Source: Haloferula helveola (GTDB taxonomy: Bacteria; Verrucomicrobiota; Verrucomicrobiia; Verrucomicrobiales; Akkermansiaceae). From it: a DNA stretch of 64,000 bases. The notes beneath the pieces were generated by a model, which saw only the letters and a program-made list of their open reading frames with translations, was not told where the DNA came from and searched no databases. Below, piece by piece: positions 61,408-64,000 of this stretch (positions within the stretch are counted from its first letter, which is position 1; every line of letters starts with the position of its first letter). The position numbers and the translations under genes were made by a program. The stretch covers positions 5,456,001 to 5,520,000 of the forward strand of contig NZ_AP024702.1 of the NCBI RefSeq assembly GCF_037076345.1, in the 5' to 3' direction.

Positions 61408-62604
61408 TCACTCCTCGCCGACTTCCTCCATCTCCCGCTCCATTCGCTCGAGCAGTTCGGACATCTCCTCGAGGTGACGACGGAGGCGGCCCGCGGCGCG
61501 TGGATTCATCGGCACCGCCTGACGCCGCGGACGATCGGCACCGCCGCCGGGAACCCTCTCGGTCTCGGTCGGCAATTGGGCCATCGCGGGGCTCACGGGA
61601 TTCTGACCCAGCATGAGTTGGATCTGGGATGCCGGGATCACGAAGCTGCGGGTCCTGTCGGTTCTTGCGACCGTCACACCGACCACCTCGCCATCCAAAC
61701 CGATCACCGGACCCCCACATTGCTGCGGCTTCAACTGCATGTCGGTCTGAAGGGCCAGCGGGAATCCGCTGCCGACCAGACTGATCGGCCCGCCCATCTG
61801 GCGCATCAGGCGCAGACGACTTTCCGGGACACCGGGAAACTCGGGCCGGCCGCCGAGCGTGATCTGCACTTCGAGCGGCTTGCCGTCGCGCTGCAGCTTG
61901 GCCGTGATCTCATCGCCGGGTGAGTAATCGAGAAGGATGTTCCGAAGCTCGAAAGCACTGGTGATCTCGCGCTCTCCGATCGCCGTCAGGACATCGCCCG
62001 CAAGCACTCCGGCCTCGTCGGCACCCCCACGATCATCGACCTCACGGATCCTCACGCCGTCACCCTCGAACTCCGGGTCGAGACTGATCCCGATGAATGC
62101 CTGATCCGACTCGCGAAGCGGACGCTCAGCCACCGCGACCACACCAAGGCCCAGCGGATTGTCATCCGGACCGGGAGCGACAAGGAACCGTCCGATTCCG
62201 GGAGTCTCACCCTCGCTCCACGTGACCGGCTTGAACTTTTCACCGGTGAGCTGAAGCAGCGCCAGATCCTCATCGCGATAGACGCCGAGAATCGAAGCCG
62301 TCGCCGTGCGTCCGTCGCCACCGACCGCCTGGATCGGCGTGCGGGCCAAGGCGATCTCGCTCCACTTTGTCAGTACTTGGCTGCCGTCACCGACAACCGT
62401 GCCCATCGCCACCTGACGGCGATTCGCCCAGATCCAAACGGTCGACTTGGAGACCTCGCGGGCCAGCGGTTTGATGACATCGAAAATCTCCTGCGACTGT
62501 TGTCGCGTCGCCTGCCGCTCTTCCGGCCGCTGGAGCGGCACATCCTGCGCGACGGCTTGTGCCACCAGCACCGCCGTCAATCCAAGGGTTGCTGCTATCT
62601 TCAT
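61408..62604 (-). CDS. Degenerate HtrA-like protein: protease fold without triad, PDZ inserted
   Basis: A 398-aa exported protein (signal peptide MKIAATLGLTAVLVAQAVAQ). The first part resembles the HtrA protease N-terminal barrel (MGTVVGDGSQVLTK, residues 67-80; DEDLALLQL near 111), but the expected T-A-A-H is T-K-W-S, so the catalytic His is missing. A PDZ domain covers about 165-250 (IREVDDRGGADEAGVLAGD). The serine-loop region comes only after it, as PQQCGGPVIGLDGEVVGV, with Cys296 where Ser is expected. It ends in a Glu/Arg-rich helix (RRHLEEMSELLERMERE). A catalytic trypsin-like role is unlikely; it is probably a binding or regulatory partner of the intact HtrA encoded upstream, whose stop it overlaps. 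Confidence 0.85.
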   Translation of the reverse strand: MKIAATLGLTAVLVAQAVAQDVPLQRPEERQATRQQSQEIFDVIKPLAREVSKSTVWIWANRRQVAMGTVVGDGSQVLTKWSEIALARTPIQAVGGDGRTATASILGVYRDEDLALLQLTGEKFKPVTWSEGETPGIGRFLVAPGPDDNPLGLGVVAVAERPLRESDQAFIGISLDPEFEGDGVRIREVDDRGGADEAGVLAGDVLTAIGEREITSAFELRNILLDYSPGDEITAKLQRDGKPLEVQITLGGRPEFPGVPESRLRLMRQMGGPISLVGSGFPLALQTDMQLKPQQCGGPVIGLDGEVVGVTVARTDRTRSFVIPASQIQLMLGQNPVSPAMAQLPTETERVPGGGADRPRRQAVPMNPRAAGRLRRHLEEMSELLERMEREMEEVGEE

Positions 62605-63599
62605 CGTTTGAGTTCTTCGAAAAGTTGGTCGCGACGCATCAGTTCCACGTCGATTTCAATCTGCTCCCGGCCACGCTGAATGGCGAGAGTGACGGTATCG
62701 CCCGCCGAATACTTCGCCAGCAGGAGCCCGAGACTGCGTCCGCCCCGCACACGGGTTCCGTCCACCTTGCGGATGATGTCGCCCTGCCGAATCCCGGCCT
62801 TGGCCGCCGGCGAACGGGCCGTGACCTGGTCGACCGGCACGCCGCCGTCGCGCAGCTCGCGCCCCATCACGATACCCACCACCGGGCGTTCCGGATTGGC
62901 CAAGGGGTTGAGTTGGAGTTCGCCCCAGCTCTCCCCTTCGAGCAGGCGCTTCCAGTCCTCGCGGAAACCATCGATCCCCGCGTGGTTGTTGTTATCGAGC
63001 GACTCGCCGATCGACGAGTTGATCCCAACCAGGTTGCCGTCGAGATCGAACAGCGGTCCGCCCGAATCACCGCCAATCAGCGTGCAATCGGTAGTGAGAA
63101 AGTTCCCGGGACCCTCGGAAACGACCCGCCCGAACCGGACCGGAGGCGTGCGGGCCGGATCGTAGCCCTCGCTGTGCCCCATCGCCACGACCCAGTCGCC
63201 GGCCTCGAGAATCTTCGACTTGCCCAGTTCGACCGTCGGCCAGTCGCCCTCCTCGGTGATCCGGGCCATGCCGATGTCCTTCGAGAAATTCGACCCCAGC
63301 ACCTTGGCCTTGGTCTGCTTGCCGTTGGGGAAAACAACCTCCACCTCCTCGGCGCCGTCGGTCACGTGGGCCGCCGTCAGGATCAGGCCGTCCTTTTCCA
63401 CGATCACCCCGGAGCCCGAGGCGCCGGTCGAGGGTGAAATCAGCGCCACCGTGGCGGGCATCACACGCTCCGCCACCGTCTGCGTCTTGCGCTCCAATTC
63501 CACCAAGTCCTTCAGCGAACCCACCGGCTCGCGCGCCGCCAAGGGCAAGCCCAGCAGCACCAAAAGGCCAATCGCATGCAAAATTCCGGATTTCTTCAT
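62601..63599 (-). CDS. HtrA-like serine protease with PDZ domain
   Basis: Periplasmic trypsin-like protease (332 aa; signal peptide MKKSGILHAIGLLVLLGLPLAA). The triad is complete: His78 in LILTAAHVTDG, Asp108 in FSKDIGMARI, and Ser179 in GGDSGGPLFDL. One C-terminal PDZ domain covers about 235-325 (AKAGIRQGDIIRKVDGTRVRG). HtrA proteases degrade or sense misfolded envelope proteins. The ATG at 63599 gives the signal peptide; a longer start adds a basic stretch. The stop overlaps the start of the degenerate HtrA gene by 4 bp, so the two are produced together. Confidence 0.93.
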   Translation of the reverse strand: MKKSGILHAIGLLVLLGLPLAAREPVGSLKDLVELERKTQTVAERVMPATVALISPSTGASGSGVIVEKDGLILTAAHVTDGAEEVEVVFPNGKQTKAKVLGSNFSKDIGMARITEEGDWPTVELGKSKILEAGDWVVAMGHSEGYDPARTPPVRFGRVVSEGPGNFLTTDCTLIGGDSGGPLFDLDGNLVGINSSIGESLDNNNHAGIDGFREDWKRLLEGESWGELQLNPLANPERPVVGIVMGRELRDGGVPVDQVTARSPAAKAGIRQGDIIRKVDGTRVRGGRSLGLLLAKYSAGDTVTLAIQRGREQIEIDVELMRRDQLFEELKR

Positions 63600-63700
63600 C
63601 GCTTTGTCACTCGTGATAGCGACGCATTTCCGCCGCTTCGTCTTCACCCGAAGTTGACCGTGGCACTTTCGCCCGTCTCGCTTTAGCCTCTACCACGTCG

Positions 63701-64000
63701 ATGCCGAAACGCAATTCGAAGGCCCAGGGAAATGGCCAGAATTCCTCTTCCAACCGCCGTCGCAAGCCGGCCCGAAAGCGCGTCGGGTTCGGAACGTTGG
63801 TGCTTTTCTGGCCGCTGATCCTCCTCCAGCGCATTACCGCCCCGCTTCCGGGCTTCCAGCGATTCCTGATCCGTCTGGTCGGTCATCCGGCCCTGCTGGC
63901 GATCTATTTCCTGATCCCGCTCGTCCTGTTCTATTACGCAAGAGCACGTAACTACGACATGGCGAAGGTCGAGGAAATGCCCGAACGCAGTGTCGTCCTC
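63701..64000 (+). CDS. Probable penicillin-binding protein 1A/transglycosylase, N-terminus (3' truncated)
   Basis: The frame is open from the ATG at 63701 to the window end (100 codons). A basic, Asn/Ser-rich cytoplasmic tail (MPKRNSKAQGNGQ) is followed by hydrophobic stretches (VLFWPLILLQRI and LLAIYFLIPLVLFYY). The segment ARNYDMAKVEEMPERSVVL resembles the start of class A PBPs, where a membrane anchor precedes K-x-x-x-M-P-x-R-x-V-V before the glycosyltransferase domain. The catalytic part lies outside the window, so this rests on the short N-terminal resemblance. Divergent from the HtrA pair, with 101 bp between starts. Confidence 0.55.
   Translation, partial: MPKRNSKAQGNGQNSSSNRRRKPARKRVGFGTLVLFWPLILLQRITAPLPGFQRFLIRLVGHPALLAIYFLIPLVLFYYARARNYDMAKVEEMPERSVVL

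Overview
The window reads as chromosomal DNA of a free-living, GC-rich member of the Verrucomicrobiota, probably from the Verrucomicrobiaceae/Akkermansiaceae side (Haloferula- or Luteolibacter-like). That placement is inferred from gene content only. The signs are an ECF sigma factor of the Rhodopirellula/Verrucomicrobium type next to a FecR-LamG protein, large secreted LamG and repeat proteins with a C-terminal Ca-binding D-x-D-x-D-G loop, a MoxR/DUF58/VWA/DUF4175 operon, a bacterial alpha-2-macroglobulin, and HemQ. Genes are dense, with many ATGA start/stop overlaps, and Shine-Dalgarno sites are used only at some starts.

Layout. 1-3101: 3' part of a giant repeat surface protein. 3174-5816: proB-proA and divergent hisI. 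5933-9407: rplS with its terminator, an unknown anchored protein, then a YdjY-domain protein coupled to a secreted squalene-cyclase-like protein. 9424-13410: secreted EEP-family hydrolase, pgsA, der and an orphan OppD-type ATPase. 13486-16606: dnaN, dnaA and a possible origin region. 16607-21575: sodium:solute symporter, small protein, kdsB, pyrG, tRNA-Arg(CCG) and a small GIY-YIG protein. 21610-30196: cytochrome c/beta-propeller protein and alpha-2-macroglobulin. 30434-33981: purD-pyrR-orf-pyrB operon. 34135-46573: six-gene MoxR/VWA operon. 46731-50401: menG, GNAT, two Hsp20 genes, a KH-domain protein and a GH3 enzyme. 50632-56913: MscS channel, then ECF sigma / FecR-LamG / LamG-esterase. 57006-60944: folB, HAD-Nudix fusion, DUF721, ferredoxin, anchored protein and hemQ. 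61030-64000: small membrane protein, a degenerate HtrA paired with an intact HtrA, and the start of a probable PBP1A.

How parts fit together. Housekeeping blocks (proline, histidine, pyrimidine/purine, replication, lipid, menaquinone and heme metabolism) alternate with envelope and secretome modules. The most system-like units are: (i) sigma factor, LamG-bearing FecR-type regulator and LamG-bearing esterase, where regulator and effector share a closely related LamG domain; (ii) the MoxR-DUF58-BatA/VWA-VWA-DUF4175-toroid operon; (iii) an HtrA pair in which one member has lost its triad and carries its PDZ inside the protease fold; (iv) a family of intergenic nested palindromes (two inverted 22-26 bp arms, each arm itself a hairpin) at the ends of several transcription units.

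Limits: no alignment, search or folding program was run. Family names rest on motifs read by eye, and boundaries inside large proteins are approximate.
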